From positions 310,001 through 374,000 of the forward strand of contig BROG01000536.1 of assembly GCA_030159075.1 (NCBI GenBank): DNA of 64,000 nt, in the 5' to 3' direction. Both the position numbers and the translations under genes were made by a program. Position 1 is the stretch's first letter. Every line of letters starts with the position of its first letter. Below are positions 11,355 through 22,551 of the stretch, one piece after another. Below the pieces are notes generated by a model, which worked only from the letters and a program-made list of their open reading frames with translations, searched no databases and was not told the origin of the DNA. Source of the stretch: Atrina japonica. Its lineage: Eukaryota; Mollusca; Bivalvia; Pterioida; Pinnidae.

Positions 11355-11640
11355 TGGTCAATAGTATTCTACGCCACACTCAATAATTGTTCAGTCATAC
11401 GTTGTTGGTCAGTTTTTAATGATTTGAGAGAAAACCTGGTTAAAAAATGAATGTACCTCTGGGAGAAGTCCATCGACCCTCCGCAAGTAAACTGTCAAAC
11501 TTCCTCACAAAACCAGCTCAGGCTCCCGCGAGGCTCGAAGTGGACGCACCGACAAGAGGTGAGAAACTCACTGGTTCGAAGCGCGATGACCTAATACCTC
11601 GGCACTTTAAAAGACCCGGATGTATTGACATAAGGCAATA
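11355..11640 (-). mobile_element. SINE family A (subfamily A2), diverged
   Basis: The plus strand reads TACGCCACACTCAATAATTG, CAGTTTTTAATG, CCTCCGCAAGTAAACTG, then GAGGTGAGAAACTCACTGGT and CTCGGC, in the order of a minus-strand A2 element. A2 copies differ from A by a GTGGCCACCACC-type 3' part and a TTTTGTGAGAAAGTTTGCC middle. Confidence 0.75.
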
Positions 11641-13209
11641 TTCACTTCCAGCCAGTAACATCCCCATATACATGAAAATTGTTTCTTTTACGACATTTGA
11701 GCGAAACTTTTGAAATCTGACGAATACGGATCCTGACAAAATCCCATGAATAGGTTTTTAACACCAAGATGATAAGTCAAAATCGACATACAAATTTAGA
11801 TTTGCTGTTAGTAGATAAAAGAAATTAAAAAAACTAAATAAGCGTTGTTACTTGGAGGATGGCAACTGGAACTGGCTCTGAATCTGAATGTCTGTATCTT
11901 AAATGACTTCCTGTTTCAAGATAGGCGCAGATAAAAGACAGAATGCTGTGATGCAAAAATTACAGAGATATTATCTTCAGTTTGCAGATTAATCCATGCA
12001 TGCAACTAATTAGATTATAAAGCCATCCCTGCACATGGTTATCTGTAAGCTGAAGAGAATTCAGCATTGCACTCGCTAATCCTGTCTGCATTCACAGCGA
12101 GGTACATGCATTCCATCATCAAAGAGCGCGTAGTATTTTACCGATAGGCATCTATGGTGCCAGTACTGTAATCACGGCAGTTTTCTGTATTTCAATTTTT
12201 TTCTATAAAATGGCATCCATTTTACTAATATCTACATTTGAATAGCTCGTGATCATAATGGATTAAATAATGATACTGATAATAACAATAGGTTCTCCCC
12301 AATAATAATTCATCTGCGATCTCGCAATCATTTTTAAAATGAGATATTTTTGACAGTGTTGATGGGTAGGTTTATATAAATGTAAATTCTATAAGAAACT
12401 CATTCACGGCGTCTCCAACGCCAACAGCTCAACTTCATCCCATCCGTCTTATTGGAGAACCTTGTTTTTTTTTCAAACCATAAACATTTTTCAGTAAACA
12501 CAAACATTTTGCAATAGACAAAACACTGAATATAATTTTATAAAATTCTCCTTAAAAAGAAACTTGCAGAACAACTTTTTTTTCAAAGTCAAAACCCTCT
12601 ATCTCTATAAGTAAAGGATATGACTTGCACGTTTAAACCTCAGTGTCGATCCTTTTGTAAAAGTAATCTGAGCTCTGTTGATTTCATCATCAGTTTCTTA
12701 ACCTTTTTGTGTTTGGGATTGTCAGGTTCAAGATATTGTTAAATTTATCGCTCTATCTTTTTATCGGAGTTGGTTTTATCTATTTCTAACATACTCTTTT
12801 TTTATATAGGCGTCAAGGGCAAACAGTAACTTAGAATATATATTGGATTTTTTTTTTTTAGGAAGTGGGCGTAGTCCCTTGATAGAAAATTTTAAATTTA
12901 TAACAATTTTTATAATTGCTATTTTGTTAATTTTGTAAGAAATATCTTACTGCTAACTGACTTCACCCTGTGCAAATTTTCATTCAAAAATCTAAGATGC
13001 TTTGAAAAAAAAAAAGAAAAAAACAAAACAGGGGCATAAGGATTAACCGCACAAATTTAATTAATGAAATTTATTTTACGCTTGAAGTTAAGAGGCCACG
13101 CCCTCAGTGTACATCCAATGAGCGGATGTAAAAGTAAAAAAATCAGTAAAGTAATATAAAACAAAAACAATAAATTGAAAGAAAAAAGTCGCCTTGAACA
13201 GGTAAAATG

Positions 13210-13210
<1 letters not shown>
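11641..13210. other. AT-rich stretch, no feature seen
   Basis: Long low-GC DNA with homopolymer A/T runs. A minus-strand piece near 12060-12140 looks slightly exon-like but has no convincing splice sites. Confidence 0.4.

Positions 13211-13239
<29 letters not shown>
13211..13239. repeat. (TA)n microsatellite
   Basis: About 14 TA units. Confidence 0.95.
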
Positions 13240-13242
<3 letters not shown>

Positions 13243-13563
13243 TTTGAAAATCTGAATATTGATAAATTGTATTCAGTGTCACTAAAGCGACCTGTGATGA
13301 TTTGGCCAAAGGAAAAAAATTAAAAATAAGCGAATATCTTTTTTAATCAATAAAACTTATCAGAAAATTAACTTAACAAATCATATATACTTTTTTATTC
13401 ATGCATTAAAAAATTTCAATTACTAATACTTTAATCATACATTGCATTAACTTAAAGTGTATATGTGTCAATATTTATAATAAACATCAAAGTCAATAAA
13501 TAAAGAATGCAAAAGTACTAAAAATATTTAATTTAAAAAATATATATTAAACATTTGACATAC

Positions 13564-13618
13564 CTGCACTTGATGCAAACTGAATTATAAAAGTAAGAAT
13601 GATGACGGATTTATCCAT
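13564..13618 (-). CDS. Candidate first coding exon, signal-peptide leader A
   Basis: On the minus strand ATG (13618-13616) opens an 18-codon frame, MDKSVIILTFIIQFASSA, ending one base into the next codon at a strong 5' splice site, GCAG|GTATGT (13564/13563). The peptide has a charged start, a hydrophobic core (VIILTFIIQF) and a small-residue A-S-S-A cleavage-like end, as in a secretory signal peptide. The phase-1 junction after a signal peptide is common in secreted and receptor genes. An octamer ATGCAAAT (13679-13686) lies about 60 bp upstream of the ATG. A similar exon with the same phase is at 34367-34430. No downstream exon was found, so the mature protein is unknown. Could be chance, but core, donor and paralogue agree. 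Confidence 0.45.
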
Positions 13619-14351
13619 GGCTATATTATGAGGTCAGTGTGGGTAGATATAAACTCGACAGCGCCTTAATGCAAAGTGATGCAAATGCAAAGAAGCATCT
13701 GTGTTAAAGAGGCGGTTATTAGCGATAGAACAAAGTATGGAAGACCTTAATCGTCTTAATAATCGACACAATAAACACGTGGATTACAGGGCAATCCGTC
13801 GACACATTCAATTTAACCGACTCAAAGAAAGTTCATTTCAATTATTTATTTTTGAAGATTATAAAAACAATGAAATTAAGATGACAGAAAGGTCAAGGAC
13901 AAATTCAAGGTCACATATTATGTATTTCTTGAATTATTTCCAAATAAAGAGTGTGTGTTGGTTTATACGACTACACTGACTTAGTGTACATATTAACTCA
14001 TATTACTACACTTTTTTTCATCAAAGCAATTACATGTTTATAATACAGTGTCATGTACTCCAACTATATGTCGACGCCAAACAAACGGTTGTTTTTAACT
14101 CTTGTTGTAAATGTCTCTCGTTTGTGGTTCTGGTTTTTGGTATGAGGGTGGGGGAGGGGCTCACATTGGGAAGAAAACGATGTACCCGTAGAAAAACCAT
14201 GTTTTCATTTTGTGTACCACACTGCCAACTCACATACTTTCTAGTCAACTCAGGTCGCTTCTCGGCTCTCAGAGAAATTATACAGTCAATGAGCGGTTAT
14301 TTTGAAATGTGTGCACAGGGGGAGGGCGAGGGGGAGGGGGGCTCCATTTAA
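13619..14351. other. Unassigned stretch upstream of leader exon A
   Basis: Would hold the promoter and 5' UTR if the exon is real. A 92-codon frame at 13701-13979 is unrecognised. A G-rich GGGGGAGGGCGAGGGGGA patch ends at about 14342. Confidence 0.35.
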
Positions 14352-14545
14352 GTCATGGCGTTTCTCACATCGTCGATCGATTCCCGCTGGAACCTGAGCT
14401 GATTTTGTGAGAAAGTTGTCCCAGTTTACTGGTGGATACCAGACGGTGGTCTCTTCCCGGGCACATTGTAATCGGGTTCTCTCCTCGGCCATTAAAAAGT
14501 GGCCACCACCATGTAACTGAAAAATTATTCCGCGTTGAATTAACC
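14352..14545 (+). mobile_element. SINE family A2 fragment
   Basis: CGATTCCCGCTGGAACC, TTTTGTGAGAAAGTTG, CGGTGGTCTCTTCCCGGG, and AAAAGTGGCCACCACCATGT ending near ACTGAAAAATTATTC give an A2 element in plus orientation whose head is too decayed for a clear A box. Confidence 0.75.
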
Positions 14546-14869
14546 ATCAACAAACAAAAACATACACGCACATGCGCAGATGCACACCCTCGCACCCATT
14601 GTCATAACCTTAACACAAACAGGAATACTGAATTATGTCAGAAAACTACATGAATATATAGGTTCGAGATGTGAAATTGCATACCATTATGTACACACGA
14701 ACAAACAGAAATGTTTTTGTTTTGGTTTTGTAATACAAAATTCCATGCCGTGTAACGTCAGGGTCAAATGGTGCATACTTTTTTTTAATTCAAGGAATTA
14801 AAAAACATTCCAGACTGTTGAATTTCTAATGATTGCATTGAATTTGTAATTAATTGATATATTTTACCA

Positions 14870-15154
14870 GGACCCAGTAGTTCATCTACTGGTTGAATTT
14901 TAACCCTCAGTTAAATATCATAACCAGGGGCTAAAATTTAACGTAGGCTCAATGACTGGTTAAATATACCTTTTGTTAAATCATCGCTTTGGTATGGAAA
15001 ATTTAGCCATATTTTGAGACCAATCAACAAGATTGAAAGATTGGTACTATTATCAATATTTAATCCTGGTTATATAACCCTCGGTTACAATATTTAAACC
15101 AGGGTTATAATCAATCGTTAGTTAGATTTAACCAATAGATGAACATCTGGGTCC
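14870..15154. mobile_element. 285-bp TIR element (MITE)
   Basis: Left end GGACCCAGTAGTTCATCTAC; reverse complement of the right end GGACCCAGATGTTCATCTAT, continuing as TGGTTGAAT versus TGGTTAAAT. The interior is rich in GGTTAAAT and AACC-type repeats in both orientations (for example AACCAGGG and CCTGGTTA), so it can fold extensively. No coding capacity and no obvious target duplication. Confidence 0.8.
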
Positions 15155-15175
15155 TCGTCGTGTACATAATTAAAG

Positions 15176-15385
15176 AGATTGTGGCGACCAGTTTTTAATG
15201 GTGGAGAGAGAACAGGTTACCCGGACAGAGACATATGGCCTTCTGTAAGTAAACTGGCAAACTTTCTCACAAAAGTCAAAATAGTCCCAGCAGAGCTCGA
15301 ACAGGCGCTAACCAGAGGTGAGAAACTTCATGGTTCAAAGCGCTCTAACCACTCGGCGTCAGAGGCTCCTCTGTCCAAAAACGTT
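15176..15385 (-). mobile_element. SINE family A2
   Basis: Minus-strand A2 copy: GTGGCGACCAGTTTTTAATG, GTAAGTAAACTGGCAAACTT, CAGAGGTGAGAAACTTCATG, CTCTAACCACTCGGCGTC. The tRNA-like head is at the right end. Confidence 0.8.
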
Positions 15386-16357
15386 TATCTTATCATGGAT
15401 TAAAACAAGACGCATTCTAAATTAACAAAACAGGAAATAAGGTGATTTACAGCCACCAAAGCCATCACTCAATTCACGTGCAAGTAAATAAAATGAATCC
15501 GTAAATAAAATGCATAAATAAATTATCTAAAATTGAATGCATTGATCGAGATCGACATAGCATCCCACTCGTTTGTTAATTTGGTAGGTTAGCGTATTGA
15601 CCGCCTTTTAGACGCACCTAATGGTTACAATTCACATTATATATAAAATGCTGCATTTTGAACATTATCATGATATCACTTTTTATTTACCAGCGATAAT
15701 ACCAAAACACTCATTTTTTTTAAATATGTCGATGGTCAACTGTCTACTTATCGGACGCGTCCATATACTGGACTCAGTCCTCCTGATTGAATTTATGGCA
15801 TTTGTGTTAAAGCATTTCTTCTTGTATCTCAATGATTCGATATTACAAGTGTTTCACAATCGTATGCTCCTTGAAATTGCACCAATGCATAGAAAGAAAA
15901 ATGTCACGTGCAACGCATCAGCGCGTGCTTGATCTTTATCGCACTGCGTACACCTTTGGATTAATCAAAAGTGTCATTCTGATGCTGTTATCGTTGGCGC
16001 TGATGTTTTTATTTAAAACATAGTATACGCCTCACACACAAGTGTAAATTTTCCCATGTCTGTATAATATCACTCTTTAATTTGAGATTCAGTTATACTC
16101 ATTCATTTAGACTGGTCTAAGCTATTGATTTACAGAAGAGTCCATTATATTTCAGGGGTTGGTGAGTTAAGAAAAAATAAAAATGAGTAGACAATTAGAT
16201 GTTGTGTTAACTTAAAAAATAATTAAGATTATATACATATAGAGGTATGTTTATACAGATAGATGTATTAAAAATAATTGTCAGTTTTCCAAAAGCTCAC
16301 TAAACTATAAGACTATGTAATGTAATTGAAACCTTCAAATGAAATTTGACGTCTGAA

Positions 16358-16359
<2 letters not shown>
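15386..16359. other. AT-rich stretch, no feature seen
   Basis: A 103-codon frame at 15621-15932 is unrecognised and has AT-driven composition; not called. Confidence 0.4.

Positions 16360-16394
<35 letters not shown>
16360..16394. repeat. (CA)n microsatellite
   Basis: About 17 CA units; a looser CA/TA-rich zone follows to about 16502. Confidence 0.95.
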
Positions 16395-16398
<4 letters not shown>

Positions 16399-16517
16399 TA
16401 CCCAGAAATTGATTTTAAAGACACCTATTAATGAATTTTACAAACACATACACACAAACACACACATAAATATAAATACGTACATGTATATATACACACA
16501 TTTTTATTACGCCTTTA

Positions 16518-17191
16518 TACGAAAGCCTATTGAGGTCAACTAAGATTTTGTTTTTAAAAAAGTGGTTCTAACGAGACTTTAAAAACGCGTTATAACGAGA
16601 TAAAAAGCCTTTTAACGACTTATTAACTCGTAATAACTACTTTTTATCTCGTAATAACTACTTTTTATCTCGTTATTATGAATTCTTAATCTCGTAATAA
16701 CGACTTTTTAATATCGTAATTACGATTTTTTAAAAATTTCGTAATAACTACTTTTTTGAATTCTCATAATAACGACATTTTATCTCGTTATAACGACTTT
16801 TTATTTCATCATAACGACTTTTTATCTCGTAATACAAATCTCGTAATAACGACTTTTTTATCTCGTAATTACGACTTTTTAAAATCTCGTATTAACGACT
16901 TTTTTTATCTCGTAATTACGACTTTTTAAAATCTCGTAATAACGACTTTTTTGAAATTCGTATTGTAATAACGACTTTTTATCTCGTAATAACGACTTTT
17001 TATCTCTAATGACGACTTTTTAAAATCTCGTAATAAAGACTTTTTATATCGTAAAAATGACTTTTTCATCTCGTAATTATGAGTTTTTAAAATCTCGTAA
17101 TAACGACTTTTTTAAATCTCGTTATAACGACTTTTTTCTCCTAATAACGACTTTTTTTTAAATTCTTAGTTGACTTCAATAGGCTTTCGTA
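16518..17191. mobile_element. TIR element filled with a TCTCGTAATAACGACTTTTTA array
   Basis: Terminal inverted repeats TACGAAAGCCTATTGAGGTC (left) and, as reverse complement of the right end, TACGAAAGCCTATTGAAGTC, continuing AACTAAGA on both sides. A 6-bp direct repeat CCTTTA flanks the element (16512-16517 and 17192-17197). The interior is an irregular tandem array of about 20-25 bp built on CTCGTAATAACGACTTTTTA, with occasional TCGTAATTACGA palindromes. No ORF. Related arrays occur at 27926-28010 and inside the termini of 60550-62316. Confidence 0.85.
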
Positions 17192-17815
17192 CCTTTAAAT
17201 CCTTAACGTAGTACTCACTTTTAAATTTCCAATTTAAAAGTTAGCAAATGACAACGGTTTACTGAACCTCAGTACATAGGTACTGAGATTTATGTTCGCT
17301 TTGATAGTCATTCGGTCTGATTAATACATTATGTCTTCCACACGAAGAGTTGTACCCGAAATAACCAAATTTAACAGTTTTAAAAATATACAAGCTCAAA
17401 TCAGATCACAAGAAATATTGAGAACGAGTACTATCGTTGTATTCATTCAGTGCATACATTCATTTGTTTTAAAGGGGCATTAGTTGTGTTTATCCAAAAA
17501 ATTATTTCGACATTTTTTTCTACTTTTACTACTTGTACAAATAGGAGATATACACAGTCATACAAAATTGTATACTTCTATATATTTTGTGAAAATAAAA
17601 TGTTAGGTTCAGTGTGGTATTCATATACAAATAGTAAGGTTGAGTTGAAAAACTGCCAAACCTGGGTACAACAAGCAATTTCCACAAAACATAGGAATTT
17701 AGGAATATTTATGCCTGTGTATATATCTTCTTATTGTACATCTATCTATTATGTAGTAAAACTTGGGTGGTGATGGAAAAAAAACCACACACAGCTTACG
17801 CTCCTTTAACAACGA
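17192..17815. other. Unassigned stretch
   Basis: A 107-codon frame (17450-17773) has no recognisable family or splice context. Confidence 0.4.
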
Positions 17816-17833
17816 TATATATATATATATTAT

Positions 17834-17896
<63 letters not shown>
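17816..17896. repeat. (TA)n microsatellite
   Basis: TA tract with two brief interruptions. Confidence 0.95.
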
Positions 17897-17897
<1 letters not shown>

Positions 17898-18239
17898 TCC
17901 TTAAAAAGAAGAGCGAAGGGAAGTTCTAGGCGAATGGACAACTAATCGCCATGAATGACCGTGACTGTCACCAGTACCGACAAGCTCTTACTAAGGGGAT
18001 GACCACTTGATTGTGGAGGGGGGGTGTGCATGGCAGATTTTGGAAATAAATATTCTGGCCTTGAAAATATCTGTCCTTTACTTGCAAGATAATAAATAAT
18101 CTGACCTTAACTAGTTGCCAAGTTGTGGCGAAAATTTAATAGTGTTTAAAAAATTTCGGCTCGTTCGCTCGCCATATTTCATTCTTCAATTTTTTTACGC
18201 TCGCTATTCTCGCCATTTTTTTCATTACTAGTTGAGGGC

Positions 18240-19150
18240 CAGTACCTGGCTATGGTGCGATTTCGTCTTCTGCTTACTGTCCTAACACTGGTCCCTAACC
18301 AGTCGCCAAATCCAGGTGCACGATTTCGTCTTCTGCTTACTGTCCTAACCAGCTATATCGCCCAGTACCTGGCTATGGTGCGATTTCGTGCTTACTGTCT
18401 TACTGTCCCTAACCAGGCTATCTGGCTATGGTCCGTCTAACCAGTCGCCATGGTATCTCGGCCAGTATCTGGCTATGGTGCGATTTCGTCTTCTGCTTAC
18501 TACTGGTCCCTAAACCAGTCGCCAGTATCTATGGTGCGATGGCTCCCTAACCAACTGGTCCCTAGTCGCCAGTCCTGGCTATGCGATTTCGGTGCGATTT
18601 AACGTCTTCTGCTTGGTGCGATTTCGTCTGTCCTAACAGGCTAACTGCCAGTATCTGGCTCCCTTCTGCTACTGTCCCTAACAGGCAGTCGCCAGAACCT
18701 GGCTATGGCTATGGTGCGATTTCGTCTTCTGTTTACTGTCCTAACAGGCTACTGGTCCCTAACACTGGCTATGTCGCCACTGTACCTACCTGGCTAACTG
18801 GTGCGATTTCGGCTATGGTGCGATTTCGTCTTCTGCTTACTGTCCTAACAGGCTACTGGTCCCTAACCAGTCGCCAGTATCTGGCTATGGTGCGATTTCG
18901 TCTTCTGCTTACTGTCCTAACAGGCTACTGGTCCCTAACCAGTCGCCAGTACCTGGCTATGGTACAGTCTCTGCTACTGTCCTAACAGGGTCCCTAACCA
19001 GTCGAGTCAAAACAGGCTTTGGTCCCTAACCAGACATTCTGTATGTCATAATTCTCCTTTACTGTGGCTAGATATAAAACCCAGTCGCCAGTACCTGGCT
19101 ATGGGGCGGTCTTCTGCTTAAACAGGGGCAACCAGTCGAGTCAAATATAT
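18240..19150. repeat. 72-bp satellite, partly scrambled
   Basis: A 72-bp unit starting GGCTATGGTGCGATTTCGTC, then TTCTGCTTACTGTCCTAACA, repeats regularly at 18811, 18883 and 18955. Around these, truncated and shuffled pieces of the same unit run from about 18240 to 19150. The unit holds small palindromes (ACTGGTCCCTAACCAGT and CCAGTACCTGG). GC content is well above its surroundings. The 134-codon frame here is repeat-derived. Confidence 0.9.
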
Positions 19151-19190
19151 AAAGACATTTGTATGTCATAATTCAGTGGCAGATATAAGA

Positions 19191-19209
19191 GGGGGGGGGG
19201 GGCTTAAAG

Positions 19210-19243
<34 letters not shown>

Positions 19244-19245
19244 CC
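19191..19245. repeat. Poly-G, (TA)n, poly-C foldback
   Basis: A 12-bp G run, then AAAGGGCA, a TA tract (19213-19240) and GCCCCCCTTTT. The two sides pair, so the TA tract sits in the loop. Confidence 0.8.
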
Positions 19246-19364
19246 CCTTTTGACGCCAAAATATAGATGTATCATGTATATACTGTAAAATTAAACTCAT
19301 AAGTCCTTAATTGGACAAGAATATGTTAAAATAAAAAGTTGGAAAATTAATAAATATAAAATAC

Positions 19365-19765
19365 TAAAATTTTCACGCCTTGCTCCGAAAACAATTCTAT
19401 ACTCTTTCTTCCCTCTAACTTTTTATCATAGATCCCCTGACTTTGTCTGTATATTTTGAATTCCATTGCTTTGCCATGGGCTACGCTTTGTTTTATTTCA
19501 GTTTCTTTCTAAATTGTTTACCCTACATATCGATATTACATTTTCTCAACATGTATGAAATATGAAAATTTATTTGTAAACATAATTTGCATTGTATTAA
19601 AATGTACATGGTTTTCCCTTGTGTTATTAGCAGCTAGAGATATGAAAATCTAATCATTAATGATATCCAATCCTTTACATTGAATGAACACACCATTTTC
19701 ACGCGCACAGCGTCTTGCCCCCCCAAACAAAGTTCTTTGAAAATTTCTTGATCCTCCCCTGTAAT
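19365..19765 (+). mobile_element. Dispersed repeat F (hAT-like MITE), copy 1
   Basis: Shares the order CCGAAAACAATT, CTCTAAC, TTTGTATATTTT-type, TCTCAACATGTATGAAAT, TTTATTTGTAAAC, CCCTTGTGTTATTAGCAG with the copies at 45560-46138 and 59320-59725. It ends TTCTTGATCCTCCCCTG, a decayed form of the family terminus CTGGATCCGCC(C/A)CTG. Non-coding. Confidence 0.7.
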
Positions 19766-20062
19766 TGAGAACAACAAGGTTGATGATATAATACAATAAC
19801 TGTCTCGCTTCATTTGTGTGTGTCTGGACACTGATCAAATACCAGAATTTTGATTTATGCCACACACAACAATTTTTCAGTTCTTCGAATTACCCCATAC
19901 TATCACATACTACCCCATACAACCATTACTACTTACTTCGTCACTTTGACACAACTTATCAAACTACTTCCGATAAAAAGTTGAATTCTAGCAATAAATC
20001 TGAGTCAGATACCAGTGACATCGTAATTCGGAATTGTTTGCTTTTGTATACTATGTGTAGCC

Positions 20063-20940
20063 TACCACATACTACCCTATAACACCACATACTACCCTAT
20101 AACACCGCATACTACCCTATAACACCGCACACTAGCCTATAATACCACATAATACCCTATAACACCACATACTACCCTATAACACCGCATACTACCCTAT
20201 AACACCGCATACTACACTATAACACCGCATACTACCCTTTAATACCGCATACTACCCTATAATACCACACACTAGCCTATAATACCGCACACTACCCTAT
20301 AACACCGCACACTACCCTATAACACCACATACTACCCTATAACACCACATACTACCCTATAACACCGCATACTACCCTATAACACCGCATACTACCCTAT
20401 AACACCACATACTACCCTATAATACCACATACTACCCTATAACACCACATACTACCCTATAACACCACATACTACCCTATAACACCGCATACTACCCTAT
20501 AATACCGCATACTACCCTTTAATACCGCATACTACCCTATAATACCACACACTAGCCTATAATACCGCATACTACCCTATAACACCGCATACTACCCTAT
20601 AACACCGCATACTACCCTATAACACCACATACTACCCTATGACACCACATACTATCCTATAACACTACATACTACCCTATAACACCGCATACTACCCTAT
20701 AATACCGCATACTACCCTATGACACCACATACTATCCTATAACACCACATACTACCCTATAACACCACATACTACCCTATAACACCACATACTACCCTAT
20801 GACACCACATACTACCCTATAACACCACACACTACCCTATAACACCGCATACTACCCTATGACACCACATACTACCCTATAACACCATATACTACCCTAT
20901 AACACCACATACTACCCTATAACACCACATGCTACCACAT
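20063..20940. repeat. 20-bp minisatellite, about 44 units
   Basis: Unit AACACCACATACTACCCTAT in near-perfect register. Common variants are CCGCAT, CACACT, AATACC, GACACC and ACTAGCC. Variant blocks recur with a 280-bp offset: ACTACCCTTT at 20231 and 20511, ACTAGCCTAT at 20271 and 20551. The two flanks (19918-19970 and 20936-20982) are themselves similar, so a longer segment was duplicated around the array. Period 20 is not a multiple of 3 and it is non-coding. Confidence 0.97.
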
Positions 20941-21084
20941 ATTACTACTTACTTCAGACATTCTGACACAAATTATCAAAATTTTATTATATTCTGTCCT
21001 GCGACGGTATGAAAATAAATAATCTGACTCGACAAAATTTGCCAGCCCCCCCCCCCCCCTTCAGAATCAAATGGTCGTCCCCTA

Positions 21085-21773
21085 AACCATTTGAATACAA
21101 TGAAAACATCTCCGAACACTAAATTACTTACAAACGTTTACCTCATCAACCCCTTAAATACAATGGACTCTTCTGTAAATCAAAGACTCAGACTAGTCCA
21201 ACTGTGTCTCTAGGGGTATAAGGCTTAAAACGAAATTTTACATGCAGATTTTATGCAATATTTTATCTCATAGACATCCCAAACCGATCACCTGGTGGTT
21301 AAAAGAACAAATGGATGAGTAAAATTACAGAAAACTTTTCAAACGTAGTCCTATGAATCGGCCATCATTCCGGCCATTGCTAATTAAATTTCGAAAAAAA
21401 CTTTACGACGATTATAGTAGTGTATTATAGTAGACGATTATGATTCATCTTAATTGTGTTCTTTCAGTTTGATATGTAATATTATAAACATCCTAGTTGA
21501 TACATTAGTAATGGATTCTCGTTAAGTAATGGAGTAAAATGATATCACAAAAGCAATATATTCATGCAACACCGTTTGGTGTTCTCTTACTTCTGTGATA
21601 TTAGTATCTCCCCACAAAACATTTACCGTAATAAATAAACGTTTTCCGAATTAGGAGAATATTTGATGTATTTTAACTAAAATTCTTAGTTTTATATAGA
21701 TGTTATTTAAAGGAATATTTTACATATAAGATATAGGACGTGGTTAAAAGGAAAATACAATTACCAGGCATGC
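21085..21773. other. AT-rich stretch, no feature seen
   Basis: No matched repeat or exon signal. Confidence 0.4.
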
Positions 21774-22048
21774 GAGCCGGCCTGGCTCAGTCGATAGCGC
21801 GCTCGACTCTTGATCGTGAGGTCGTGAGTTCGAGTACAGCCGGCGGCAGGTTGATTTCCTGTCTGTCGGATGAGACAGTAAAAACCGTGGTCCCGTGTCA
21901 CAGTACACAGTAGGTGTCGGCACGTTAAAGAACCCTCACTGCTCAATGGCCGTTAGTGCCGAGCATAGGCCAAAGTTTGTAGCCCTTCACCGGCATTTGG
22001 TGACGTCTCCATATGAGTGAAATATTCTTGAGTTAATCAACAAACAAA
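21774..22048 (+). mobile_element. SINE family B, full length, with TSD
   Basis: Starts GAGCCGGCCTGGCTCAGTCG, has an ACTCTTGATC Lys-type anticodon loop and B-box region GTGAGTTCGAGTAC (one substitution), a full body and an AATCAACAAACAAA tail. A perfect 11-bp TSD ACCAGGCATGC (21763-21773, 22049-22059) flanks it. Contains a small CAGTACA duplication near 21901-21912. Confidence 0.97.
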
Positions 22049-22461
22049 ACCAGGCATGCAAAAGTAGTGGATTCGATTGTATTCGATTGTATTTCATAGA
22101 ATTAGAACGTATTGCTTCCACCACCCGGGGAGCAAATGAGGGGTAAATTTTATCGCTTCGGAAATTTTTAGGACAAGCACCAATTTAGATAATGGATACA
22201 GTCTATACATAAGACGCCTACTACGTAATTCCAATTACCATGAGATTATTGATAAATTATTGATAAGCATTTTTTAGTTTGTCGGAAAACGAACTGTTTT
22301 CCTCGTGCGTCCGTACTGGAAAAGTTTAATTAGCTTGTGAACAGGGTAAAATGAAAGATTTCATACCCTGTCAGTGACGGGTCATTTAATTAAATATTTG
22401 TCTTCGGGTGGCGAAAATGAATCGACAATAATTTCTACCCTTTTGCCTTCCAAAGACCCAC

Positions 22462-22463
<2 letters not shown>
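22049..22463. other. Unassigned stretch
   Basis: No gene or repeat family recognised. Confidence 0.4.
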
Positions 22464-22541
<78 letters not shown>

Positions 22542-22551
22542 ATATATATAA
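22464..22551. repeat. (TA)n microsatellite
   Basis: TA tract with single-base interruptions. Confidence 0.95.

Larger units (their letters stand above)
17992..21084. mobile_element. 3.1-kb composite block with inverted G-tract termini
   Basis: The left end reads AAGGGGATGACCACTTGATT, then a G run, GGCAGATTTTGG, AATAAATAATCTGACC. The right end is its diverged inverse: read from 21084 on the minus strand it gives AGGGGACGACCATTTGATTC, then 13-15 G, GGCAAATTTTGTCGAGTCAG and AATAAATAAT-type AT-rich sequence. Between them lie a 72-bp satellite, a repeat F copy and a 20-bp minisatellite. A solo end is at 6103-6240. I infer a non-autonomous transposon, but the inner repeats may have been captured or inserted later. 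Confidence 0.55.

Noticed and set aside
18581..18985. 134-codon frame
   Set aside because: Built from the 72-bp satellite unit.
21774..21850. Functional tRNA-Lys gene
   Set aside because: Head of SINE B with a B-box substitution, followed by body and tail; same for all B copies.
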